From Vibrio maritimus (GTDB lineage Bacteria; Pseudomonadota; Gammaproteobacteria; Enterobacterales; Vibrionaceae): 64,000 nt of DNA. The position numbers and the translations under genes are program-made. The stretch covers positions 1 to 64,000 of the forward strand of contig BBMT01000006.1 of NCBI GenBank assembly GCA_000755425.1. The letters are read 5' to 3'. The notes under the pieces were generated by a model. It did no database searches and was not told where the DNA came from. It saw nothing but the letters and a program-made list of their open reading frames with translations. This document shows, one piece after another, positions 30,740-40,964 of the stretch (positions are counted from its first letter, which is position 1; every line of letters begins with the position of its first letter).

Positions 30740-31408
30740 ATGGGTATTTTTTCTCGTTTTGCCGATATCGTAAATTCAAATATTAGTGCTTTGCTTGATA
30801 AAGCGGAAGATCCAGAAAAGATGATTCGCCTCATCATTCAGGAAATGGAAGATACGTTGGTAGAAGTTCGCACGAACTCTGCAAAAGCGATTGCCGACAA
30901 AAAAGAGCTAGCGCGCAAAGTGACAGCTATTGAAGAACAAATTTCTGAATGGGCGCAGAAAGCGACATTAGCACTCACGAAACAGCGTGAAGACTTGGCA
31001 AGATCAGCACTCATTGAAAAGCAAAAGCTTGAAAACGTAGTGAAAGGCTTGCACGATGAGCAAACCTTAGTGGAAGAAACCATTGAAAAACTAACGAATG
31101 AGATTGCTAAGCTAGAATCTAAAATCACAGAAACTCGCGCTAAGCAGCAAGCTCTAGTGATTCGTTCAGAAGCAGCCAGCAACCGTCGCGATGTACAAAA
31201 ACATCTGCACACTAGCCGTACCCACGAAGCGATGGCTAAGTTTGAGCAGTACTCGCGTAAGATCGATGAACTCGAAGCGGAAGCGGATCTGTATTCGAAG
31301 ACAGGGAACGCTAAGTCACTCGACCAAGAGTTTGCGGAGCTGCAGGCTCAAGATGAAATAGATAAAGAGCTTGCCAAACTTAAAGAGCAGATGAACAAAG
31401 ACAAATAA
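30740..31408 (+). CDS. pspA: PspA, phage shock membrane-stabilising protein
   Basis: Intact 222-residue protein, almost entirely coiled coil, of the PspA/Vipp1 (ESCRT-III-like) family. It binds stressed inner membrane and, when unstressed, inhibits PspF. The start MGIFSRFADIVNSNISALLDKAEDP is the membrane-binding amphipathic helix. First gene of pspABC. Confidence 0.96.
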   Translation: MGIFSRFADIVNSNISALLDKAEDPEKMIRLIIQEMEDTLVEVRTNSAKAIADKKELARKVTAIEEQISEWAQKATLALTKQREDLARSALIEKQKLENVVKGLHDEQTLVEETIEKLTNEIAKLESKITETRAKQQALVIRSEAASNRRDVQKHLHTSRTHEAMAKFEQYSRKIDELEAEADLYSKTGNAKSLDQEFAELQAQDEIDKELAKLKEQMNKDK

Positions 31409-31428
31409 CAACGGAGTAGGAGAAAAAC

Positions 31429-31665
31429 ATGTCGACTTTTTTAATTGCGGGTCCATTAATTGTCTTTCTGATTTTTGTCGCACCGCTGTGGCTTTTTCTC
31501 CACTACCGCAGCAAACGCAAAGCCGATAATGGATTGTCTGAGCAAGAGTTTCAAAAATTGCAGTCTTTGTCGCAGCGAGCTGAAAAGATGCAAGCTCGTG
31601 TTGATAACCTAGAACGTATTCTAGATGCAGAGGCACCAAACTGGAGGCAAACTTATGACTCATAG
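31429..31665 (+). CDS. pspB: PspB, phage shock membrane sensor subunit
   Basis: Intact 78-residue protein with one N-terminal transmembrane helix (TFLIAGPLIVFLIFVAPLWL) followed by a cytoplasmic helical segment (LQSLSQRAEKMQARVDNLER). It works with PspC to release PspA from PspF. It overlaps pspC by 11 bases. Confidence 0.94.
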   Translation: MSTFLIAGPLIVFLIFVAPLWLFLHYRSKRKADNGLSEQEFQKLQSLSQRAEKMQARVDNLERILDAEAPNWRQTYDS

Positions 31666-32044
31666 AGAGCTGTATAAAGATCCGGTCAACGGCAAGCTCA
31701 CTGGTGTCTGTGCAGGACTTGCCAATTATTTTGGGCTTGAGGTGTGGCTTGTCAGAATCTTAGTGATTTCAGCGGCACTCTTAGGTGGTAGTTTCCTTGT
31801 CCTACTTGCCTATGTCGCAATGAGTTTGATGTTGGAAAAGCAGCCAGACAATTTTGTTCAGGCGATGAAGACCAAACAGGAACATTCGCTAAAGAGTAAA
31901 CCTTGGCAACAAGGACAGAATGCTAAGGATCTCATTAATACGTTGGAACGTGACTTTGACTCAATGGAGCATAAAGTGCGAGACATGGAAGCGTACGTTA
32001 CATCCGAAGCGTTTAAGGTCAATCGCGAGTTCAGTAAGTTGTAA
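31655..32044 (+). CDS. pspC: PspC, phage shock membrane sensor
   Basis: Intact 129-residue PspC-domain protein. The N-terminal ELYKDPVNGKLTGVCAGLA motif and the transmembrane helix after VRILVISAALLGG are diagnostic. The ATG at 31655 is preferred to an earlier in-frame start because GGAGG lies 8 bases upstream of it. The C-terminal third is cytoplasmic or periplasmic helical sequence (NTLERDFDSMEHKVRDMEAY). Confidence 0.94.
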   Translation: MTHRELYKDPVNGKLTGVCAGLANYFGLEVWLVRILVISAALLGGSFLVLLAYVAMSLMLEKQPDNFVQAMKTKQEHSLKSKPWQQGQNAKDLINTLERDFDSMEHKVRDMEAYVTSEAFKVNREFSKL

Positions 32045-32073
32045 ACAAACAGGCGCGGCTTGTTTGGAATGTT

Positions 32074-32098
32074 AAAGGCGCTACGGCGCCTTTTTTGT
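32074..32098 (+). terminator. Terminator after pspC
   Basis: Stem aaggcgc / gcgcctt followed by six T residues. Confidence 0.9.
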
Positions 32099-32152
32099 GT
32101 TCGGTAGTTTATGACTACTGGGTTGATACTAATCTTGGATGGGTACGCTCCA

Positions 32153-33062
32153 TCACTTAACCGCGATTTGATCTTTCACCCAGCGCGAGAATGCAGTGAA
32201 TTTCGCCCGATTTTCCATGCCCTTAGGACAAACTAAATCATAGCCTTTGCCTGATGCTAACTTGGCAAAAAGGCGCAACCAGAGTGCCTTCTTCCACTTG
32301 GCTCTGAGCGAACTCCAATCGCCCGAGGACTACACCCATTGAGAGCACTGCAGCATCCATCGCAAGGCGGTTGTCACTGTAATAATCACAATGCTGCTGA
32401 CAGTCTACCGATGCCCCCATAGCTTGCAGCCATCGATGCCAAGCGCTGCTGTCGCCGCTGTGAATGAAGTTGGCCTCAGCTAAAGTTTCTAATCCATCAT
32501 CCATACTGGTATCCAAGTTCAGCCCCAAACGCCTAGCATAATCAGGACTACACAATGGCGTTCTTACTCCCTCAAATAACCGCTCGCTGTATTGGTTAGG
32601 GTAGTGACCCTCACTATAGAAAATAGCCGCATCATAAGGTTCGAACTGAAAGTCGGATTGATTCTGTTTGGCTTGCAGTTTAATCGCGAGTTTAGGATAG
32701 CGAGCTTTAAAATCGGGCAATCTTGGCATCAACCAAGCGGAAGCGAAATAGGGTGAGGTTGCGATATAAAGTTCACCTGACAGCTCACCGGTTTGAATAT
32801 CAGAGATCTCGGAGAAAATGGTCTCAAATGATAGGTTGAGCATCACCAAGACGCGTTGTCCTTCAGGCGTCAGCTCAAGCTTTCGCGTTTTTCGCACGAA
32901 CAAGCTGAACCCCAATAAATCTTCGAGCTTCTTGATTCGCTGACTGACTCCGCCTTGGGTGACAAACAGTTCATCCGCCGCGAGAGTAAAGCTGAGGTGG
33001 CGGGCTGCGACACTAAATGTGTGCAGCAATGATAATAACTGCTGACGATTGTGAATAGCCAC
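32153..33062 (-). CDS. LysR-family regulator, GcvA/DsdC-like (frameshifted)
   Basis: Helix-turn-helix at residues about 10-65 (LHTFSVAARHLSFTLAADEL) resembles DsdC and GcvA. One extra T in a run near 32269 truncates the protein; removing it restores the ending APFAKLASGKGYDLVCP and a stop at 32153, total 302 residues. This is one of only two insertions among the breaks in the window. Divergent from the GH4 glycosidase gene, which it probably controls. Confidence 0.87.
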
Positions 33063-33166
33063 TATGCATTACTCCAGCTAATTCATGTGAGGGTTTTATT
33101 GGTTTGTTCGATTTTAGTCTGACCTATAAATTAAATCACGTAATCTTTTGAAGAGGAATGATGGTT

Positions 33167-34498
33167 ATGACTGAGATGAAAAAACTGAAAGTGGTCGTGA
33201 TTGGTGGTGGTTCTAGTTACACTCCGGAACTGGTAGAAGGCTTGTTGGCGAGACATCACGAGCTGCCTGTTTCCCAACTTTGGCTAGTGGATATTGATGC
33301 GGGAATGGAAAAGGCTGAAGTGATTGCGGATCTCACTAAGCGTATGATCGCTAAAGCAGGCTGTAACATCGAGGTCTTCCTCACTACCGACCGCAAACAC
33401 GCTTTGGCGGATGCTGACTTTGTTTGTTCTCAGTTTCGAGCAGGTCGTATGGAAGCGCGGTTACGTGACGAAAGAATTGCACTTAAATATCGCGTAATTG
33501 GCCAAGAAACCAATGGTCTGGGTGGATTTTCCAATGCGTGTCGAACCATACCAATCGCTTTAGACATTGCCAAAGAAATGGAAGCACTGTGTCCCAACGC
33601 ATGGCTGCTCAATTTTACTAATCCATCCGGTATGGTAACGGAGGCACTGACAAAATACTCAACCATCAAAACAGTGGGTCTATGTAACGTACCTGTCAAC
33701 ATGGAGCGAGGTGCTGCGGAAATGCTGGGTGAACCTCGCGATGAAATTACCATGCAAATTGCCGGTTTGAATCATTTGGTGTGGGCGAGAAAAGTGCTGC
33801 ATAACGGGCAAGATCGTAGTCGTGAAGTGCTTGAGCAGTTGGTTGCGGGCAATGACTGTATGACACCTAAGAACATCCCACCATTTCGTTGGGACAAAGG
33901 GTTACTGAAAAGCTTAGACATGGTGCCTTGTGCGTATCTTCGCTACTACTACCAATCAAGAGATTTCTTGGATAAAGAGTTTGCCGCATCGTCAAATAAG
34001 AGTAACCGTGCGGATTTGGTTGCGAAAGTAGAAGCCGAACTGCTTGAAAACTATAAAGACCCAACACTGGATACTAAGCCACAGCTCCTTGAAGAGCGAG
34101 GAGGAGCCTATTATTCAGAAGCGGCTTGTGAGCTTATGAGTAGTATCTACAACAACAAACGCTCAATCATGCACGTTAACACTCGTAACAACGGAGCGAT
34201 TCAAGGTCTTCCGAATGACTGCGCAGTAGAGGTGAGCTCGCTCATCACTAGCAGTGAAATTATTCCTCTCAATGTTGAGCCTTTTGAATCAGGCACGCTA
34301 AGACTCATCCAATTGATGAAAGAGTTTGAGACTCTGACGGTTGAAGCGGCAATCAGCGGTGATATAAACCTCGCAAAACGAGCGCTAATGCTTAATCCAA
34401 TTGTGGATAGTGGTGCGCATATTGATGAAGCTTTGCAAGAAACCATTCGTGAGAACCTAGACTTCATGCCAAAGTTTGCTCACGCGTTGAATCAATAA
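33167..34498 (+). CDS. Glycoside hydrolase family 4, 6-phospho-beta-glucosidase / ChbF type
   Basis: Intact NAD- and metal-dependent GH4 enzyme. The NAD-binding motif VVVIGGGSSYTPELVEGL opens the protein, and the metal-binding Cys and His are in GLCNVPVNM and IAGLNHLVW. It would hydrolyse a phosphorylated disaccharide in the cytoplasm. The start is placed at 33167, nine bases after AGAGGA, although ATGs at 33158 and 33161 are in the same frame. It pairs with a ChbG-like deacetylase 11 bases downstream, suggesting a chitobiose- or cellobiose-type substrate. No PTS or ABC sugar importer lies next to it. Confidence 0.87.
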   Translation: MTEMKKLKVVVIGGGSSYTPELVEGLLARHHELPVSQLWLVDIDAGMEKAEVIADLTKRMIAKAGCNIEVFLTTDRKHALADADFVCSQFRAGRMEARLRDERIALKYRVIGQETNGLGGFSNACRTIPIALDIAKEMEALCPNAWLLNFTNPSGMVTEALTKYSTIKTVGLCNVPVNMERGAAEMLGEPRDEITMQIAGLNHLVWARKVLHNGQDRSREVLEQLVAGNDCMTPKNIPPFRWDKGLLKSLDMVPCAYLRYYYQSRDFLDKEFAASSNKSNRADLVAKVEAELLENYKDPTLDTKPQLLEERGGAYYSEAACELMSSIYNNKRSIMHVNTRNNGAIQGLPNDCAVEVSSLITSSEIIPLNVEPFESGTLRLIQLMKEFETLTVEAAISGDINLAKRALMLNPIVDSGAHIDEALQETIRENLDFMPKFAHALNQ

Positions 34499-34509
34499 GG
34501 GGTCATATC

Positions 34510-35282
34510 ATGAAACTCATCCTTAATGCCGATGACTTTGGTCTCACTGAAAGCGTAAATTTGGCGATTGTTGATTGCATTAAAGCGGGTGTCGTGAAAT
34601 CGACCACGGTGATGATGAATCAACCCGGTACGGCTCATGCTGCTACGCTGAATGCACAAGGGCTGATTCCTGATGTTGGATTGCATTTCACTCTAACAAG
34701 TGGCAAGCCGATTGCAGAGCCGAGCTTGATACCAAGTTAGTGGATGCGTCAGGCAGCTTTTATGACAGAACAACTTTGTTCAATAAATCAGATATTTGTC
34801 CAAAGGAAGTAGTTATCGAGCTTAAAGCACAGTACCAAGCGGCATTGGATGCAGGTTTTGAGATTAACCATATTGATAGTCACCATTTTGCAGGTGCATT
34901 TCGTGCGTTAAAAGTGGGCTTTACTGAGGGAATCAATGAGATTGGCCTTCCAGCAAGGCGTATTGACAATGTGGTGCTCGGTCAAGAGATGCTGCGCAGC
35001 GCAACGCCCGATGCATTCGATATGGGCTTTTATGCAGAAGGTGCAACACTTGAACACCTAAAAGCCATGTTGACAGCCTATAAGCACAAAATGCCAACCG
35101 GAGTCGTAGAGCTGATGTGCCACCCGGCTACGGAAGTGACGGAAGAGCTTCGTGCGGTATCTGGCTATACGCAACAACGTGTTGATGAATGGGAGATCCT
35201 GACGAGCAAAGCATTGAAAAGCTGGCTAGAAATGAATCAAATACAATGCATTGGCTTTAACGACATCGCTTCTAACGACTGA
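34510..35282 (+). CDS. chbG: ChbG/YdjC-family carbohydrate deacetylase (frameshifted)
   Basis: Metal-dependent deacetylase that removes an acetyl group from chitooligosaccharide or its 6-phosphate in E. coli. The metal site is MKLILNADDFGLTESVN at the start and NHIDSHHF in the middle. One T is missing near 34737 (Pro-Ser-Leu-Val-Asp). Repaired length is 257 residues, close to E. coli ChbG. Downstream of the GH4 gene in a two-gene operon. Confidence 0.88.
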
Positions 35283-35422
35283 TAAAACACGAGCTCAAGT
35301 GACTATGGATCGCTTGGGCTACGCTATATTGCCACTAATTCATTAATTATTAATGACTTGGTGGCAAGCACTGACTCTCTAGACTATGTTTAAAAGTACA
35401 ATTAAAACAAGGTAGTTAGAGA

Positions 35423-36457
35423 ATGAATAGTAAGTTTACCTTGCTGGTGGTTATCACTGGCTTTCTCAGTGGATGTGGTAAGGAGCCGCCTCCCGTTCCC
35501 GAGCCTGAATCTCGCCCTGCTAAGCTTTTCTCCGTCGCCGTCGGCAACAGCCAATTTGAACGAACCTTTCCTGCCACATCGGAAGCGGGAGATAAAGCGG
35601 TACTAGCCTTTCGTGTTCCAGGGCAACTTGAAGAGATTGCCGTTCGCTCAGGCCAGCGAGTCACCAAAGGGGATTTCTTGGCTGGACTCAATCCAGATGA
35701 ATATCAGCAGCTCGAAAAACAGGCACAAGCTAACTTCCGTTTGGCGGATGTGCAATATCAACGAGCTTTGAAACTTCGCAAAGAGCAAGTGGTGTCTGAA
35801 CAGGATTTTGACCAAGCTAAAGCAAACATGAACTCTGCGCGTGCCAACTGGTCTCAAGCGAAAGCAAACCTGCGCTATACGCGATTACTAGCTCCCTACG
35901 ATGGTACCATTTCCATTATTCCTGCAGACAATTATGAATACATTCAGGCCAAAGAAGGCGTGATGAACATTCAGTCCAATCAGCTTCTTAAAGTGAACTT
36001 CCAACTACCAGATACGCTCCTTAACCGCTTTCAAGGCGGTGCAGAGGTGGAAGCGACCATGACATTTGATGCTCACCCATCCAGTAGCTATGAGCTGACG
36101 TTCCAAGAAATTGATACAGAGGCGGATCCGAAAACCGGTTCTTATAAAGTCACAATGGTCATGGAGCGCCCGAGCGACGTTGGGATTTTGCCTGGTATGG
36201 CAGGTCAAGTCCGCGTAGTGGCAAAAAGTAGCGCTGCGACAGTGATACCAACATCAGCACTGTTTATGGAAGGTGAAAAGCAATGCGTATGGCGTGTGAA
36301 CGAGCAAGGCATTGTTGAAAAAGTTGCTGTAGAGCTTAACGACAAACGCCAAGTGATCAGTGGGTTAAATGACGGCGATCAAATCGTTATTTCCGGGGTG
36401 CAAGGCATCGATGCTGGTATCAAGGTTCGCGAATGGATCAAAGAGAGAGGGCTCTAG
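35423..36457 (+). CDS. RND efflux periplasmic adaptor lipoprotein, VexI-like
   Basis: Intact 344-residue membrane-fusion protein. The signal peptide ends in GFLSGC, then a lipoyl-like and coiled-coil hairpin (about 95-165, rich in Ala/Gln/Lys), a beta-barrel domain (RLLAPYDGTISIIP) and a membrane-proximal domain. It links an inner-membrane RND pump to an outer-membrane TolC channel. First of a three-gene operon. Two adaptors with one pump recall VexIJK of V. cholerae (from memory). Confidence 0.88.
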   Translation: MNSKFTLLVVITGFLSGCGKEPPPVPEPESRPAKLFSVAVGNSQFERTFPATSEAGDKAVLAFRVPGQLEEIAVRSGQRVTKGDFLAGLNPDEYQQLEKQAQANFRLADVQYQRALKLRKEQVVSEQDFDQAKANMNSARANWSQAKANLRYTRLLAPYDGTISIIPADNYEYIQAKEGVMNIQSNQLLKVNFQLPDTLLNRFQGGAEVEATMTFDAHPSSSYELTFQEIDTEADPKTGSYKVTMVMERPSDVGILPGMAGQVRVVAKSSAATVIPTSALFMEGEKQCVWRVNEQGIVEKVAVELNDKRQVISGLNDGDQIVISGVQGIDAGIKVREWIKERGL

Positions 36458-36458
36458 T

Positions 36459-37533
36459 ATGAAGTTACACACTCTCACAGCTCTTTTGATTGGAGCTACG
36501 CTTGTCGGTTGCAGTAAACCAGAAGTCGGTGAACGCAACGAGGTACCAAAAGTTCGCGTGGCAGAAATCGGTCGTACAGAGCTGAAAAGCCGACTCTACT
36601 TCCCAGCTCTAGCGAGTGCAGCAGACCGTTCTCATTTGAGCTTTCGCGTAGCAGGCGAGATAAGTTCAATCGATCTAAAAGAAGGGGACTTTGTGAATCG
36701 CGGTGATGTTTTGGCGGTACTAGAGCGACTGATTATCAACTCGCGGTTGATAATGCCCAGGCGCGCTACAACGTCATCAATAGCCAATATCGTCGCTCTA
36801 GCCCGCTGGTAAAGAAAGGCTTTTGGCACAGTCGCAATTTGATGAGATAGCGGCGCAGCGTGCCTATGCACGAGCTGAACTGGATCTTGCCAAACTTCGT
36901 TTGTCGTTCACCGAGCTAAAAGCGCCTGTGGATGGCATCATTTCTCGTGTCTCTGCTGAGAAGTTTGAAAATGTTCAAATTGGACAACAGGTGGTGAACA
37001 TTCACAGTATCGAAGAGGTGGAAGTGGTCGTGCAAATGCCGGACAGCTTTTCACTGAATCAACCGAAGCACAAAGATATTACCAATATTGAAGCGCTGGT
37101 CAGAGTGCCTTCTGGCAATGAGTACACCGCATCGTTGAAAGAGTTTACCACTGAACCAGACCCTGCACTTGGCACCTTTACCGCAACCTTGGTGCTACCG
37201 ATGCCTGAGAATGAATTCATTCTTGATGGTATGGCAGTGGATGTGACATCGAAAGCGAAAGATGTGGGTATCAACTTTGGTGTTGGCGTCAGCGTGCCTA
37301 TTGAAGCAGTCTTCAATCAAGATGGCGACAGCTTAGCGGCGAATGAGAAATTTGTCTGGGTTGTGAATGGTGATAGTACGGTGTCAAAACAAAAAGTGAC
37401 CACGGGTAAAGTGTCTCAATCGACTATTCAGATCCTAAATGGGCTTGAACAGTCACAGCAGATTGTCATTGCAGGGATTGCGAGGCTGAGGGAAGGCATG
37501 AAGGTTGAAGTATTACCGCAGGAGGCGAAGTAA
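36459..37533 (+). CDS. Second RND efflux adaptor lipoprotein, VexJ-like (frameshifted)
   Basis: Membrane-fusion protein with its own lipoprotein signal (IGATLVGC). It starts two bases after the first adaptor's stop. A single base is missing near 36725 (Glu-Ala-Thr-Asp-Tyr-Gln) and another near 36821 (T5 to T4 in Lys-Lys-Gly-Phe-Leu-Ala), breaking the coiled-coil hairpin. Repaired length is 358 residues. Its stop TAA overlaps the pump's ATG. Confidence 0.88.
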
Positions 37534-40500
37534 TGAGCCAAGAACAACAAAAATCATTACCGCAATCCGATGATGAAATCACGGGAGTAGCGGCGTATTT
37601 CATTCGCAACCGCGTGATTAGCTGGATGGTTTCACTGATCTTTTTGATCGGTGGGATCTCTGCGTTTTTTGGATTGGGTCGACTCGAGGATCCGGCGTTT
37701 ACCATCAAAGACGCCATGGTAGTGACTTCCTACCCAGGGGCGACGCCTCAACAAGTTGAAGAAGAGGTCACGTATCCTATCGAGAAAGCGATACAGCAAC
37801 TGACCTATGTCGATGAGATTAACTCTATCTCGAGTCGTGGGCTGTCGCAGATAACCGTTACCATGAAAAACAACTATGGTCCAGACGATCTACCGCAGAT
37901 CTGGGATGAACTCCGTCGGAAAGTGAACGATGTGAAGGGTTCGCTGCCTCCCGGAGTCAATGAACCTTCGGTCATTGATGACTTTGGTGATGTGTATGGC
38001 GTTCTTTTTGCGTTAACGGGCGAAGGTTATAACTACAAAGAACTGCTCGACTATGTGGACTATCTGCGTCGAGAGCTTGAGTTAGTGGATGGCGTAAGCA
38101 AGGTCTCGGTCACTGGCGATCAGCAAGAGCAGGTCTTTATCGAGATCTCGATTAAGCGCATTAGTGCCTTGGGTATCGCGCCGAGCACCATTTTCAATCT
38201 TCTACAAACTCAGAACATCGTCTCCAACGCCGGGGCTACACGGATTGGTGATAAATATATTCGTATCCAGCCAACGGGTGAGTTTACTGATGTCTCCGAG
38301 CTTGGCGATTTGATTTTGACGGAAGGGGGGCGCAAGGTCTCATCTTCTTAAAAGACGTGGCGGAAATAAAACGCGGCTTTATCGAAGTACCCAGCAACAT
38401 CATTACTTACAACGGTGATGTAGCGCTGAATGTCGGTATCTCTTTCGCGACCGGTGTTAACGTGGTGGAAGTCGGCGATCGTTTGTATCGCAGGCTCGCA
38501 GAGCTTAAGTTTCAGCAACCCGTTGGTATTGAGATAAACGAGGTGTATAGCCAGCCGAAAGAGGTGGATAAGTCGGTTCGTGGCTTTGTGGTGAGTCTGG
38601 GGCAGGCGGTTGCTATCGTTATTATCGTACTGCTGTTCTTTATGGGGCTGCGCTCTGGCCTGCTGATTGGCTTGATACTGCTACTCACAGTATTAGGAAC
38701 CTTTATTTTCATGCAGTACATGGCCATCGACTTACAACGTATCTCACTTGGAGCGCTTGTTATCGCGTTAGGGATGCTGGTGGATAATGCCATTGTGGTG
38801 GTCGAAGGGATACTCATAGGGACGCAAAAAGGGCGAACGAGACTACAAGCGGCAACAGACATCGTCACTCAAACCAAGTGGCCGCTTCTTGGTGCAACCG
38901 TGATAGCGGTAACAGCATTCGCGCCTATAGGTCTTTCTGAAGACTCGACGGGTGAATATTGTGGCACCTTGTTCTCGGTACTACTGATCTCTCTAATGCT
39001 AAGTTGGTTCACTGCGATTTCGCTTACCCCTTTCTTTGCTGACATTTTCTTTAGAGGTCAAAAGGTGAAAGAGGGTGAAGAGGGTAAAGACCCTTATAAC
39101 GGCTTTATCTTCGTCATGTATCGCAAGTTCCTTGAGTTTTGTATGCACAGAGCTTGGCTGACTGTTGTGGTATTGGTCGCAGCATTGGTGGCAGCGTTGT
39201 ACGGCTTTACTCAGGTAAAACAATCCTTCTTCTGCCTCTACTACGCCTATGTTCCAAGTGGATGTTTGGTTGCCTGAAGGGACAGATATTCGTGCAACGA
39301 ACACTAAGCTTAAAGCTATTGAAACATGGATTGCTGACCAGCCAGAAACAGACCACATTACCACGACGGCGGGTAAAGGTTTGCAACGTTTCATGCTGAC
39401 TTATGCACCTGAGAAAAGCTATGCCGCTTACGGGGAAATCACCACGCGTGTGCATAACTACGAAGAGTTGAATTCTTTGATGGAGCGATTCCGTGAGTAT
39501 TTGGATGCTACGTTCCCAGAAATCAACTACAAGCTGAAGCAGATTGAACTTGGTCCAGGCGGTGGTGCGAAAATAGAGGCGCGCATTATTGGCTCTGACC
39601 CAACCGTACTCCGTGGCATTGCATCGCAAGTAATGGACATCATGTACGCCGATCCTGGCGCTTACAATATTCGACATGACTGGCGTGAACGAACTCAAGT
39701 GTTAGAGCCTATTTTCAATGAAAGTCAGGCCAGACGTTACGGCATCACAAAATCCGATGTTGATGATGTGTTGATGATGTCGTTCTCGGGTAAAAACGTT
39801 GGTTTGTACCGCGATGGTACGACTTTGATGCCGATTGTGGCACGCTTGCCTGATGAAGAGCGTGTGGATATCCGTAACATCGAAGGCATGATGATTTGGA
39901 GTCCAGCACTGAGCGAGTTTATCCCGTTCCAGCAAGTGACTCAGGGTTACGATACTCGATGGGAAGATCCGATCATCGTACGCAAAAACCGTAAGCGTAT
40001 GCTGACTATAATGGCCGATCCTGATCTGCTTGGAGAGGAGACGGCGGCAACGTTGCAAAAACGTCTGCAACCTCAGATTGAGGCGATAGAACTGCCGCCA
40101 GGCTACTCATTAGAGTGGGGCGGTGAATATGAGTCTTCAGGCGATGCGCAGGAGTCGCTATTCCAGACCATGCCGCTTGGCTACCTATTCATGTTCTTAA
40201 TCACCATTTTCTTGTTCAACGCAGTGAAAGAGGCATTGATTGTTTGGCTTACTGTACCACTTGCCGTGATTGGGGTAACGACGGGTTTGTTGGCACTCAA
40301 TACGCCGTTTGGCTTTATGGCATTGCTCGGATTTTTGAGTTTGTCAGGCATGCTATTGAAAAATGGTATCGTACTGCTGGATCAGATTGAGATTGAAATG
40401 AAGTCGGGCAAAGAGCCGTACTTGGCTGTGGTTGATGCCGCATTAAGTCGTGTGCGCCCGGTTTGTATGGCGGCGATCACAACCATTCTGGGTATGATCC

Positions 40501-40630
40501 TCTGCTGCCGGATATTTTCTTTAAGCCAATGGCAGTAACGATTATGTTTGGTTTGGGTTTTGCAACGGTACTGACCCTGATTGTGGTTCCAGTGTTGTAT
40601 CGTATTTTCCATAGAGTAAAACCGATTTAA
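37533..40630 (+). CDS. RND (HAE1-type) efflux transporter, VexK-like (frameshifted three times)
   Basis: Inner-membrane proton-driven efflux pump. Hallmarks are the first transmembrane helix after RNRVISWMVSLIFLIGG, the proton-relay Asp in GMLVDNAIVVVEG, and the LSLSGMLLKNGIVLLDQIE motif. The frame breaks near 38338 (one T), near 39235 (two bases, Phe-Phe-Pro-Ala-Ser-Thr-Thr-Pro) and near 40501 (one C, Met-Ile-Pro-Leu-Leu-Pro). Restoring them gives about 1033 residues, normal for the family. The stop is at 40628-40630, then a terminator. Confidence 0.92.
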
Positions 40631-40653
40631 CTTGAGTCGTTATCTCAGCTGGA

Positions 40654-40688
40654 CTTGGTACTATGTTGCGTAGTGCCAAGTCTTTTTA
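40654..40688 (+). terminator. Terminator after the RND operon
   Basis: Stem cttggtacta / tagtgccaag with one wobble pair and a 7-base loop, then a T run. Confidence 0.85.
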
Positions 40689-40964
40689 TTTAACTGAGTT
40701 GGAAAAATTAAAATAGGCTAAATAACCTTCTGAATTTTATAATTCTTTTCCACCAATAGCCGTCCTCCATCCTCCCTGCAATATGAGCGCTAGGTCATAT
40801 TTTTGCGAGTTACATTGGCTCATGTATCCCTTTATTGAACAGTAACTTAGTCCTTCTCGCAATTAACGATAAAAGTGTGATTTCGGTTCAGAATTCCCCT
40901 AGCTTCCAAGATGAAATTCTGTTTAGATAGTTTTGGGTGATTTATCAAGAATTTGAATAGGTTC
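40689..40964. other. Intergenic region before the response regulator gene
   Basis: About 275 AT-rich bases without a convincing gene on either strand. It contains a loose inverted repeat (cagaatt at 40889, aattctg at 40915) and presumably the regulator's promoter. Nothing else stands out. Confidence 0.45.

Noticed and set aside
31316..31663. Minus-strand reading frame opposite pspA/pspB
   Set aside because: Shadow of two well-supported genes, with no recognisable domain.
38512..38868. Minus-strand reading frame opposite the RND pump
   Set aside because: Shadow of conserved transmembrane coding sequence.
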